Part shown: in pieces, positions 12,644 to 23,652 of the stretch
Layout: each line of letters begins with the position of its first letter
Position numbering within the stretch: position 1 is the first letter of the stretch
Assembly (NCBI GenBank): GCA_949128115.1
Contig: OX421968.1
Location: forward strand, 6,758,001-6,822,000
Reading direction: 5' to 3'
Source of the DNA: Anaspis maculata
Taxonomy: Eukaryota > Arthropoda > Insecta > Coleoptera > Scraptiidae
DNA: 64,000 nt
Notes under the pieces: generated by a model
What the model was told of the DNA's origin: nothing
What the model saw: only the letters and a program-made list of their open reading frames with translations
Database searches by the model: none
Program-made: the position numbers and the translations under genes

Positions 12644-12730
12644 TGGCGTCCTCCGCAGGATTCGAACCTGGATCCCTACAGGTGATGGTTAGAGGCACTG
12701 CTGCCGATTCGTCTAAGCTACCAACTTGTC
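12644..12730 (-). ncRNA. Degenerate tRNA-like sequence with intact A and B boxes
   Basis: Read on the minus strand, a B box (GGTTCGAATCC, complement of 12658-12668) and an A box (TAGCTTAGACG, complement of 12710-12720, fitting TRGYNNARNNG) lie in the correct order, 42 bp apart. The T arm has the normal TTCGAAT loop with four paired bases and one C-C mismatch. It continues to GGAGGAC, G and CCA, the layout of a tRNA 3' end. The proposed 5' acceptor strand (AAGTTGG) does not pair with GGAGGAC and the anticodon stem is imperfect, so I do not call a functional tRNA or an anticodon. It may be a tRNA pseudogene or the head of a SINE captured by the transposon. The genomic CCA is suggestive of retroposition but could be chance. 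Confidence 0.6.
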
Positions 12731-12797
12731 TACTACAGTATAATTAAACAGCGCACTTGATGTTCAGGGATGTTTCTCGGAATATTTCATTAGGACT

Positions 12798-13190
12798 CCA
12801 AACGATACACCGAGCTCAAAAAGCCTCGCTGGGGCTCGAAACGTTACAGCAAGGCACAAGGGACTCCGTTAGGGCCCCGGACATTACAATAAGACATGAA
12901 CAGGAGTCATCAAAGTATTTGAAAGCACAATAAAACAAAAAGGGGCCCATTTTGGGGTTCCGAATAACGCAAAAGCAGACACAAGGGTTCACCAAAGGTG
13001 CGAAAGTCACGACAAAATGCAAGAAGGCCCAGTAGGCTTTCGAAGAACACAAGGAGACACAAACGGGGCACACTAGTTCCGAAAGTCACAAGCACAAGAA
13101 GACACAAAAGTTGTTCCAAACGACACTTGAAGACATAAGAGGGCTTGCAGGGCCTCACACTAAACATGAAGACATAAGGCTGTCCTGGCA
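12798..13190 (+). repeat. Degenerate ~40-bp minisatellite inside the transposon
   Basis: About ten tandem units of roughly 37-42 bp can be aligned by eye. They start near 12798, 12837, 12878, 12919, 12960, 13000, 13040, 13080 and 13117, with a tail towards 13190. The shared skeleton is CGAAAGTCACAA, then AAGACACAAGGGG, then a TCACTAGG-like segment. Units differ widely, so the array is old. It produces cysteine-rich minus-strand frames (12816-13073 and 12910-13200) with no domain I recognise. Unit boundaries are approximate. Confidence 0.6.
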
Positions 13191-13292
13191 TCACACACAT
13201 GGAATAGAGGACAAAACTATTTAATTAATATTTTCCGACACACAGAGCTTAACGATGACAGCCCGCGTAATTTGAAAAATCTCTCAGTGACT

Positions 13293-13318
13293 ACATCTCA
13301 TTGACGTCAGTGAGATGT
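13293..13318. repeat. 26-bp palindrome centred on TGACGTCA (transposon copy B)
   Basis: This is the counterpart of 149-174 with the same single unpaired position. TGACGTCA lies at 13302-13309. Nearby, ACATCACAGAGATGT (about 13443-13457) is another near-perfect local palindrome. Confidence 0.7.
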
Positions 13319-13529
13319 TACACTTCGGCAAGTTGAAAGCAGTAACAATGTGATGTCCGGTAGATGTCTCATGTGTGATGTTCAATTTAAGTTCATTTCG
13401 AAACATCTCTCAGACATTACATCGTATAACATCGCGGATGAACATCACAGAGATGTGGAAGTAACGTTCATTGTGATGTTATTTTGTGACATGATTGAGA
13501 TCATCTCATTCATGAAACATGACATGCTA

Positions 13530-13540
13530 TGCTGAGTGGG
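13530..13540 (-). repeat. Right terminal inverted repeat
   Basis: TGCTGAGTGGG is the exact complement of the left end. The TA target copy follows at 13541-13542. Confidence 0.9.
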
Positions 13541-16500
13541 TATAGAAGAAAAGACACAATAGTTATCCAAAAAATTCAGGTTTTAACCCACGTGACTTCA
13601 GGCTTCAACCCACGTGACTTCAGGCTTACACCCACGTGACTTCAGGCTTCAACCCACGTGACTTTTGAAACGATCGGTCACCACTTTTGGAGTTGGCAGC
13701 TACTTGTTCCAAACCAAACATCTGACGAACGAACACAAATATCAAAAAACTAAAGACACAATTGTTATCCAAAAAGTTCAGGTTTTTACCCACGTGACTT
13801 CAGGCTTCAACCCACGTGACTTTTAAAACGATCGGTCACCACTTTTGATGTTGGCAGCTACTTGTTCCAAACGCAACATCTGACGAACGAACACAAATAT
13901 AGAAGGAAAGACACAATTGTTATCCAAAAAGTTCAGGCTTCAACCCACGTGACTTCAGGCTTCAACTCACGTGACTTTTAAAACGATCGGTCACCACTTT
14001 TGATGTTGGCAGCTACTCTTTCTAAACGCAACATCTGACGAACGAACACAAATATAGAAAAAAAGACACAATTGTTATCCAAAAAGTTCAGGTTTGAACC
14101 CACGTGACTCCAGGCTCCAACCCACGTGACTTCAGGCTCCAACCCACGTGACTTTTAAACCGATCGGTCACCACTTTTGATGTTGGCAGCTATTTGTTCC
14201 AAACGCAACATCTGACGAACGAACACAAATATAGAAGAAAAGACACAATTGTTATCCAAAAAGTTCAGGTTTCAACCCACGTGACTTCAGGCTTCAACCC
14301 ACGTGACTTCAGGCTTCAACCCACGTGACTTCGGGCTTCAACCCACGTGACTTCAGGCTTCAACCCACGGGACTTTGAAAACGATCGGTCACCACTTTTG
14401 AAGTTGGCAGCTACTCTTTCCAAACGCAACATCTGACGAACGAACACAAATGTAGAAAAAAAGACACAATTGTTATCCAAAAAGTTCAGGTTTAAACCCA
14501 CGTGACTCCAGGCTCCAACCCACGTGACTTCAGGCTTCAACCCACGTGACTTTTAAAACGATCGGTCACCACTTTTGATGTTGGCAGCTATTTGTTCCAA
14601 ACGCAACATCTGACGAACGAACACAAATATAGAAGAAAAGACACACTTGTTATCCAAAAAGTTCAGGTTTTAACCCACGTGACTTCAGGCTTCAACCCAC
14701 GTGACTTCAGGCTTCAATCCACGTGACTTGGAAAACGATCGGTCACCACTTTTGAAGTTGGCAGCTACTCTTTCCAAACGCAACATCTGACGAACGAACA
14801 CAAATATAGAAAAAAATACACAATTGTTATCCAAAAAGTTCAGGTTTGAACCCACGTGACTCCAGGCTCCAACTGACGTGACTTCAGGCTTCAACCCACG
14901 TGACTTTTGAAACGATCCGTCACCACTTTTGGAGTTGGCAGCTACTTGTTCCAAACGCAACATCTGACGAACGAACACAAATATAAAAGAAAAAGACACA
15001 ATTGTTATCCAAAAAGTTCAGGCCTCAACCCACGTGACTTCAGGCTTCATCCCTCGTGACTCCAGGCTTCAACCCACGTGACTTTTAAAACGATCGGTCA
15101 CCACTTTTGATGTTGGCAGCTACTTGTTCCAAACGCAACATCTGACGAACGAACACAAATATAAAAGAAAAAAAGACACATTTGTTATCCAAAAAGTTCA
15201 GGTTTCAACCCACGTGACTTCAGGCTTCAACCCACGTGACTCCAGGCTTCAACCCACGTGACTTCAGGCTTCAACCCACGTGACTTTCAAAACGATCGGT
15301 CACCACTTTTGATGTTGGCAGCTACTTGTTCCAAACGCAACATCTGACAAACGAACACAAATATAAAAGAAAAAAAGACACATTTGTTATCCAAAAAGTT
15401 CAGGTTTCAACCCACGTGACTTCAGGCTTCAACCCTCGTGCCTCCAGGCTTCAACCCACGTGACTTTTAAAACGATCGGTCACCACTTTTGATGTTGGCA
15501 GCTACTTGTTCCAAACGCAACATCTGACGAACGAACACAAATATAAAAGAAAAAAAGACACATTTGTTATCCAAAAAGTTCAGGTTTCAACCCACGTGAC
15601 TTCAGGCTTCAACCCACGTGACTCCAGGCTTCAACCCACGTGACTTCAGGCTTCAACCCACGTGACTTTCAAAACGATCGGTCACCACTTTTGGAGTTGG
15701 CAGCTACTTGTTCCAAACGCAACATCTGACGAACGAACACAAATATCAAAAAACTAAAGACACAATTGTTATCCGAAAAGTTCAAGTTTTTACCCACGTG
15801 ACTTCAGGCTTCAACCCACGTGACTTTTGAAACGATCGGTCACCACTTTTTATGTTGGCAGCTACTTGTTCCAAACGCAACATCTGACGAACGAACACAA
15901 ATATCAAAAAAAAAGACACAATTGTTACCCAAAAAGTTCAGGCTTCAACCCACGTGACTCCAGGCTTCAACCCACGTGACTTTTGAAACGATTGGTCACC
16001 ATTTTTGGAGTTGGCAGCTACTTGTTCCAAACGCAACATCTGGCGAACGAACACAAATATAGAAGAAAAGACACAATAGTTATCCAAAAAGTTCAGGTTT
16101 TAACCCACGTGACTTCAGGCTTCAACCCACGTGACTCCAAGCTTCAACCCACGTGACTTTTGAAACGATCCGTCACCACTTTTGGAGTTGGCAGCTACTT
16201 GTTCCAAACGCAACATCTGACGAACGAACACAGATATCAAAAAAAAAAGACACAATTGTTATCCAAAAAGTTCAGGCTTCGACCCACGTGACTTCAGACT
16301 TCAACCCACGTGACTCCAAGCTTCAACCCACGTGACTTTTGAAACGATCCGTCACCACTTTTGGAGTTGGCAGCTACTTGTTCCAAACGCAACATCTGAC
16401 GAACAAACACAAATATCAAAAAAAAAAAAAAAGAAAAAAAAAAAAAAAAAAGACAATTGTTATCCAAAAAGTTCAGGCTTCAACCCACGTGACTTCAGGC

Positions 16501-16636
16501 TTCAACCCACGTGACTTCAGGCTCCAACCCACGTGACTCCAGGCTCCAACCCACGTGACTTTTGAAACGATCGGTCACCACTTTTGGAGTTGGCAGCTAC
16601 TTGTTCCAAACGCAACATCTGACGAACGAACACAAA
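13541..16636 (+). repeat. Higher-order repeat, short 3.1-kb form (copy 3)
   Basis: It is the partner of 397-3489 at an offset of 13,144 bp, with the same internal deletion joint near 15900 and the A-tract monomer at 16418-16451. Together with the transposon half it shows that a segment of roughly 13 kb was duplicated recently. Confidence 0.8.
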
Positions 16637-18303
16637 TATAGAAGAAAAGACACAATAGTTATCCAAAAAATTCAGGTTTCAACCCACGTGACTTCAGGCT
16701 TCAACCCACGTGACTTCAGGCTTACACCCACGTGACTTCAGGCTTCAACCCACGTGACTTTTGAAACGATCGGTCACCACTTTTGGAGTTGGCAGCTACT
16801 TGTTCCAAACCAAACATCTGACGAACGAACACAAATATCAAAAAACTAAAGACACAATTGTTATCCAAAAAGTTCAGGTTTTTACCCACGTGACTTCAGG
16901 CTTCAACCCACGTGACTTTTAAAACGATCGGTCACCACATTTGATGTTGGCAGCTACTTGTTCCAAACGCAACATCTGACGAACGAACACAAATATAGAA
17001 GGAAAGACACAATTGTTATCCAAAAAGTTCAGGCTTCAACCCACGTGACTTCAGGCTTCAACTCACGTGACTTTTAAAACGATCGGTCACCACTTTTGAT
17101 GTTGGCAGCTACTCTTTCTAAATGCAACATCTGACGAACGAACACAAATATAGAAAAAAAGACACAATTGTTATCCAGAAAGTTCAGGTTTGAACCCACG
17201 TGACTCCAGGCTCCAACCCACGTGACTTCAGGCTCCAACCCACGTGACTTTTAAACCGATCGGTCACCACTTTTGATGTTGGCAGCTATTTGTTCCAAAC
17301 GCAACATCTGACGAACGAACACAAATATAGAAGAAAAGACACAATTGTTATCCAAAAAGTTCAGGTTTCAACCCACGTGACTTCAGGCTTCAACCCACGT
17401 GACTTCAGGCTTCAACCCACGTGACTTCGGGCTTCAACCCACGTGACTTCAGGCGTCAACCCACGTGACTTTGAAAACGATCGGTCACCACTTTTGAAGT
17501 TGGCAGCTACTCTTTCCAAACGCAACATCTGACGAACGAACACAAATGTAGAAAAAAAGACACAATTGTTATCCAAAAAGTTCAGGTTTAAACCCACGTG
17601 ACTCCAGGCTCCAACCCACGTGACTTCAGGCTTCAACCCACGTGACTTTTAAAACGATCGGTCACCACTTTTGATGTTGGCAGCTATTTGTTCCAAACGC
17701 AACATCTGACGAACGAACACAAATATAGAAGAAAAGACACACTTGTTATCCAAAAAGTTCAGGTTTTAACCCACGTGACTTCAGGCTTCAACCCACGTGA
17801 CTTCAGGCTTCAATCCACGTGACTTGGAAAACGATCGGTCACCACTTTTGAAGTTGGCAGCTACTCTTTCCAAACGCAACATCTGACGAACGAACACAAA
17901 TATAGAAAAAAATACACAATTGTTATCCAAAAAGTTCAGGTTTGAACCCACGTGACTCCAGGCTCCAACTGACGTGACTTCAGGCTTCAACCCACGTGAC
18001 TTTTGAAACGATCCGTCACCACTTTTGGAGTTGGCAGCTACTTGTTCCAAACGCAACATCTGACGAACGAACACAAATATAAAAGAAAAAGACACAATTG
18101 TTATCCAAAAAGTTCAGGCCTCAACCCACGTGACATCAGGCTTCATCCCTCGTGACTCCAGGCTTCAACCCACGTGACTTTTAAAACGATCGGTCACCAC
18201 TTTTGATGTTGGCAGCTACTTGTTCCAAACGCAACATCTGACGAACGAACACAAATATAAAAGAAAAAAAGACACATTTGTTATCCAAAAAGTTCAGGTT
18301 TCA

Positions 18304-18446
18304 ACCCACGTGACTTCAGGCTTCAACCCACGTGACTCCAGGCTTCAACCCACGTGACTTCAGGCTTCAACCCACGTGACTTCAGGCTTCAACCCACGTG
18401 ACTCCAGGCTTCAACCCACGTGACTTCAGGCTCCAACCCACGTGAC
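18304..18446 (+). repeat. Run of seven 22-bp E-box subrepeats
   Basis: Seven CACGTG sites follow one another at 22-bp steps from about 18306 to 18438. The sister position in 3490-12270 (about 5024-5150) has six. Variants alternate between the TTCAGG and TCCAGG forms, consistent with slippage or unequal exchange of one 22-bp step. Confidence 0.85.
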
Positions 18447-20546
18447 TTTCAAAACGATCGGTCACCACTTTTGGAGTTGGCAGCTACTTGTTCCAAACGC
18501 AACATCTGACGAACGAACACAAATATCAAAAAACTAAAGACACAATTGTTATCCGAAAAGTTCAAGTTTTTACCCACGTGACTTCAGGCTTCAACCCACG
18601 TGACTTCAGGCTTCAACCCACGTGACTTTTGAAACGATCGGTCACCACTTTTTATGTTGGCAGCTACTTGTTCCAAACGCAACATCTGACGAACGAACAC
18701 AGATAAAGAAAAAAAGACACAATTGTTATCCAAAAAGTTCAGGTTTGAACCCACGTGACTCCAGGCTCCAACCCACGTGACTTCAGGCTCCAACCCACGT
18801 GACTTTTAAAACGATCGGTCACCACTTTTGATGTTGGCAGCTACTTGTTCCAAACGCAACATCCGACGAACGAACACAAATATAGAAGAAAAGACACAAT
18901 TGTTATCCAAAAAGTTCAGGTTTTAACCCACGTGACTTCAGGCTTCAACCCACGTGACTTCAGGCTTCAACCCACGTGACTTCAGGCTTCAACCCACGTG
19001 ACTTCAGGCTTAAACCCACGTGACTTTCGAAACGATCGGTCACCACTTCTGGAGTTGGCAGCCACTTGTTCCAAACGCAACATCTGACGAACGAACACAA
19101 ATATAAGAAAAATAAAGACACAGTTGTTATCCAAAAAGTTCAGGCTTCGACCCACGTGACCTCAGACTTCAACCCACGTGACTCCAAGCTTCAACCCACG
19201 TGACTTTAAAAACAATCCGTCACCACTTTTGAAGTTGGCAGCTACTTGTTCCAAACGCAACATCTGACGAACGAACACAAATATCAAAAAAAAATGACGG
19301 AATTGTTATCCAAAAAGTTCAGGTTTGAACCCACGTGACTCCAGGCTCCAACCCACGTGACTTCAGGCTTCAACCCACGTGACTTTTGAAACGATCGGTC
19401 ACCACTCTTGATGTTGGCAGCTTCTTGTTCCAAACGCAACATCTGACGAACGAACACAAATATAGAAAAAAAGACACAATTGTTATCCAAAAAGTTCAGG
19501 TTTTAACCCACGTGACTTCAGGCTTCAACCCACGTGACTTCAGGCTTTAACTCACGTGACTTTGGAAACGATCGGTCACCACTTTTGAAGTTGGCAGCTA
19601 CTCTTTCCAAACGCAACATCTGACGAACGAACACGAATATAGAATAAAAGACACAATTGTTATCCAAAAAGTACAGGTTTGAACCCAAGTGACTTCAGGC
19701 TCCAACCCACGTGACTTCAGGCTTCAACCCACGTGACTTTGAAAACGATCGGTCACCACTTTTCATGTTAGCAGCTACTTGTTCCAAACGCAACATCCGA
19801 CGAACGAACACAAATATAGAAGAAAAGTCACAATTATTATCCAAAAAGTTCAGGTTTTAACCCACGTGACTTCAGGCTTCAACCCACGTGACTTTTAAAA
19901 CGATCGGTCACCACTTTTGGAGTTGGCAGCTACTTGTTCCAAACGCAACATCTGACGACCGAACACAAATATAGAGAAAAAGACACAATTGTTATCCAAA
20001 AAAGTCAGGTTTTAACCCACGTGACTTCAGGCTCCAACCCACGTGACTTTTAAAACGATCGGTCACCACTTTTGGAGTTGGCAGCTTCTTGTTCCAAACG
20101 CAACATCTGACGAACGAACACAAATATCAAAAAAAATGACGAAATTGTTATCCAAAAAATTCAGGTTTGAACCCACGTGCTCCAGGCTCCAACCCACGTG
20201 ACTTTAGGCTTCAACTCACGTGACTTTCAGAACGATCGGTCACCACTTTTGATGTTGGCAGCTTCTTGTTCCAAACGCAACATCTGACGAACAAACACAA
20301 ATATAGAAGAAAAGACACAATTGTTATCCAAAAAGTTCAGGTTTTAACCCACGTGACTTCAGGCTTCAACCCACGTGACTTCAGGCTTCAACCCACGTGA
20401 CTTCAGGCTCCAACCCACGTGACTTTGAAAACGATCGGTCACCACTTTTGAAGTTGGCAGCTACTCTTTCCAAACGCAACATCTGACGAACGAACACAAA
20501 TATAGAAGAAAAGACACAATTGTTATCCAAAAAAATCAGGTTTCAA

Positions 20547-20692
20547 CCCACGTGACTTCAGGCTTCAACCCACGTGACTTTAGGCTTCAACCCACGTGAC
20601 TTTAGGCTTCAACCCACGTGACTTCAGGCTTCAACCCACGTGACTTCAGGCTTCAACCCACGTGACTTCGAGCTTCAACCCACGTGACTTTG
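20547..20692 (+). repeat. Run of seven 22-bp E-box subrepeats
   Basis: CACGTG recurs at 20549, 20571, 20593, 20615, 20637, 20659 and 20681. Related monomers at about 35150, 40370, 56217 and 59466 carry six sites. Subrepeat variants TTTAGG and TTCGAG distinguish individual copies. Confidence 0.85.
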
Positions 20693-21082
20693 GAAACGAT
20701 CGGTCACCACTTTTGAAGATGGCAGCTACTCTTTCCAAACGCAACATTTGACGAACGAACACAAATATAGAAAAAAAGACACAATTGTTATCCAAAAAGT
20801 ACAGGTTTGAACCCACGTGACTTCAGGCTCCAACCCACGTGACTTCAGGCTTCAACCCACGTGACTTTGAAAACGATCGGTCACCACTTTTGATGTTAGC
20901 AGCTACTTGTTCCAAACGCAACATCCGACGAACGAACACAAATATAGAAGAAAAGTCAAAATTGTTATCCAAAAAGTTCAGGTTTTAACCCACGTGACTT
21001 CAGGCTTCTACCCACGTGACTTCAGGCTTCAACCCACGTGACTTTTAAAACGATCGGTCACCACTTTTGGAGTTGGCAGCTA

Positions 21083-21089
21083 CTTGTTC
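21083..21089 (+). repeat. Target-site duplication of the retroposon, left copy
   Basis: CTTGTTC is repeated at 21234-21240. The matching empty site is at 35655-35661 in a monomer with the same upstream GGCTTCTACCC marker, and again in the equivalent monomers near 40870, 56730 and 59980. Confidence 0.8.
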
Positions 21090-21233
21090 TTAAGGGCTGA
21101 TTTGAACACTTTAATATGATATATCTGTAATGTAATGTTGTGTGAATTTTGAATTTATGTTTTTTGTTATACAGTTTTGGACATGTTGTTATGCGCCTTG
21201 ACAACCAATAAAACTTATCTTATCTTATCTTAT
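21090..21233 (+). mobile_element. 5'-truncated retroposon fragment (LINE or SINE 3' end) with CTTAT tail
   Basis: This 144-bp AT-rich segment has no similarity to the satellite. It ends with GCGCCTTGACAACC, AATAAA (21207-21212) and about four CTTAT units. A short simple-repeat tail is usual for CR1/L2/RTE-like non-LTR elements and their SINEs. It is flanked by a 7-bp direct repeat, CTTGTTC at 21083-21089 and 21234-21240, and deleting the insert with one copy restores the normal GGCAGCTACTTGTTCCAAACG. No coding capacity and no A or B box remain, so the parent element is not identified. The right edge is ambiguous by a few bases because tail and target share CTT. Confidence 0.85.
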
Positions 21234-22319
21234 CTTGTTCCAAACGCAACATCTGACGAACGAACACAAATATCAAAAAACTAAAGACATAATTGTTATC
21301 CAAGAAATTCAGGTTTTTACCCACGTGACTTCAGGCTTCAACCCACGTGACTTTTAAAACGATCGGTCACCACTTTTGGAGTTGGCAGCTTCTTGTTCCA
21401 AACGCAACATCTGACGAACGAACACAAATATCAAAAAAAAATGACGAAATTGTAATCCAAAAAATTCAGGTTTGAACCCACGTGACTCCAGGCTCCAACC
21501 CACGTGACTTCAGGCTTCAACCCACGTGACTTTTAAAACGATCGGTCACCACTTTTGATGTTGGCAGCTACTTGTTCCAAACGCAACATCTGACGACCGA
21601 CCACAAATATAGAGAAAAAGACACAATTGTTATCCAAAAAAGTCAGGTTTTAACCCACGTGACTTCAGGCTCCAACCCACGTGACTTTTAAAACGATCGG
21701 TCACCACTTTTGGAGTTGGCAGCTTTTTGTTCCAAACGCAACATCTGACGAACGAAACCAAATATCAGAAAAAAATGACGAAATTGTTATCCAAGAAATT
21801 CAGGTTTGAACCCACGTGCTCCAGGCTCCAACCCACGTGACTTTAGGCTTCAACCCACGTGACTTTCAACGAACACAAATATCAAAAAACTAAAGACACA
21901 ATTGTTATCCAAGAAATTCAGGTTTTTACCAACGTGACTTCAGGCTTCAACCCACGTGACTTCGGGCTTCAACCCACGTGACTTTTAAAACGATCGGTCA
22001 CCACTTTTGATGTTGGCAGCTACTTGTTCCAAACGCAACATCTGACGACCGAACACAAATATAGAGAAAAAGACACAATTGTTATCCAAAAAAATCAGGT
22101 TTTAACCCACGTGACTTCAGGCTCCAACCCACGTGACTTGTGAAACGATCGGTCACCACTTTTGGAGTTGGTAGCTTCTTGTTCCAAACGCAACATCTGA
22201 CGAACGAACACAAATATCAAAAAAAATGACGAAATTGTTATTCAAAAAATTCAGGTTTGAACCCACGTGACTCCAGGCTCCAACCCACGTGACTTCAGGC
22301 TTCAACCCACGTGACTTTT

Positions 22320-23652
22320 AAAACGATCGGTCATCACTTTTGATGTTGGCAGCTACTTGTTCCAAACGCAACATCTGACGAACGAACACAAATATCAAAA
22401 AACTAAAGACACAATTGTTATCCAAAAAGTTCAGGTTTTCTCCCACGTGACTTCAGGCTTCAACCCACGTGACATTTAAAACGATCGGTCACCACTTTTA
22501 ATGTTGGCAGCTACTTGTTCCAAACGCAACATCTGACGAACGAACACAAATATAGAAGGAAAGACACAATTGTTATCCAAAAAGTTCAGGTTATAGCCCA
22601 CGTGACTTCAGGCATCAACTCACGTGACTTCAGGCTTCAACCCACGTGACTTTTAAAACGATCGGTCACCACTTTTGATGTTGGCAGCTACTTGTTCCAA
22701 ACGCAACATCTGACGAACGAACACAAATATAGAAGAAAAGACACAATTGTTATCCAAATAGTTCAGGTTTTAACACACGTGACTTCAGGCTTCAACCCAC
22801 GTGACTTTGAAAACGATCGGTCACCACTTTTGAAGTTGGCAGCTACTCTTTCCAAACGCAACATCTGACGAACGAACACAAATATAGAAGAAAAGACACA
22901 ATTGTTATCCAAAAAAATCAGGTTTCAACCCACGTGACTTCAGGCTTCAACCCACGTGACTTCAGGCTTCAACCCACGTGACTTTTAACACGATCGGTCA
23001 CCACTTTTGGAGTTGGCAGCTACTTGTTCCAAACGCAACATCTGACGAACGAACACAAATATCAAAAAACTAAAGACACAATTGTTATCCAAAAAGTTCA
23101 GGTTTTCTCCCACGTGACTTCAGGCTTCAACCCACGTGACATTTAAAACGATCGGTCACCACTTTTAATGTTGGCAGCTACTTGTTCCAAACGCAACATC
23201 TGACGAACGAACACAAATATAGAAGGAAAGACACAATTGTTATCCAAAAAGTTCAGGTTATAGCCCACGTGACTTCAGGCATCAACTCACGTGACTTCAG
23301 GCTTCAACCCACGTGACTTTTAAAACGATCGGTCACCACTTTTGATGTTGGCAGCTACTTGTTCCAAACGCAACATCTGACGAACGAACACAAATATAGA
23401 AGAAAAGACACAATTGTTATCCAAATAGTTCAGGTTTTAACACACGTGACTTCAGGCTTCAACCCACGTGACTTTGAAAACGATCGGTCACCACTTTTGA
23501 AGTTGGCAGCTACTCTTTCCAAACGCAACATCTGACGAACGAACACAAATATAGAAGAAAAGACACAATTGTTATCCAAAAAAATCAGGTTTCAACCCAC
23601 GTGACTTCAGGCTTCAACCCACGTGACTTCAGGCTTCAACCCACGTGACTTT
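22320..23652 (+). repeat. 667-bp tandem duplication of four monomers
   Basis: The series CAAAAAACTAAAGACAC, TTTCTCCCACGTG, GTGACATTTAAAACG, CACTTTTAATG, GGTTATAGCCC and CCAAATAGTTC occurs twice at a constant offset of 667 bp (for example 22396 and 23063, 22759 and 23426). The sister units at about 10070-10740 and 43880-44540 have it once, so this duplication is private and recent. Edges are approximate. Confidence 0.8.

Larger units (their letters stand above)
12271..13540. mobile_element. Complete 1,270-bp non-autonomous DNA transposon (MITE-like, TA target site)
   Basis: The ends are perfect 11-bp inverted repeats, CCCACTCAGCA at 12271-12281 and its complement at 13530-13540, and the element is flanked by a TA duplication. 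Four empty sites in the same array confirm the borders. Inside are left and right subterminal zones rich in ACATC/GATGT palindromic half-sites, an AT-rich segment, a minus-strand tRNA-like module (12644-12730) and a degenerate ~40-bp minisatellite (12798 to about 13190). No frame resembles a transposase; the frames at 12559-12747 and on the minus strand at 12816-13200 have no recognisable domains. A TA duplication is typical of Tc1/mariner-type transposases, but other superfamilies with 2-bp duplications cannot be excluded, so the mobilising family is open. Confidence 0.88.
13541..21089 (+). repeat. E-box satellite array, second block up to the retroposon
   Basis: This is continuous satellite of the same family and orientation. 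From 13541 to about 16400 it follows 397 to about 3256 base for base apart from rare substitutions. It contains no gene. The middle part (about 19.2-21.0 kb) has monomers with GTACAGG and TTAGCAGCTAC variants that are missing from 3490-12270, so the two long units differ by block gains or losses. Confidence 0.97.

Noticed and set aside
12644..12730. Functional tRNA gene.
   Set aside because: The A and B boxes are good, but the acceptor stem does not pair and the anticodon stem is imperfect, so only a tRNA-like relic is supported.
12559..13200. Small frames inside the transposon on both strands.
   Set aside because: The plus frame overlaps the antisense of the tRNA-like module, and the minus frames lie in the degenerate minisatellite. 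No transposase motif was seen.
18304..18446. CRISPR-like regular short repeats.
   Set aside because: The 22-bp units are contiguous, with no unique spacers, and sit in a eukaryotic satellite.
21090..21233. Protein-coding exon with a polyadenylation signal.
   Set aside because: AATAAA is followed by a CTTAT simple-repeat tail and bounded by a target duplication, which fits a retroposon end, and there is no open frame of note.
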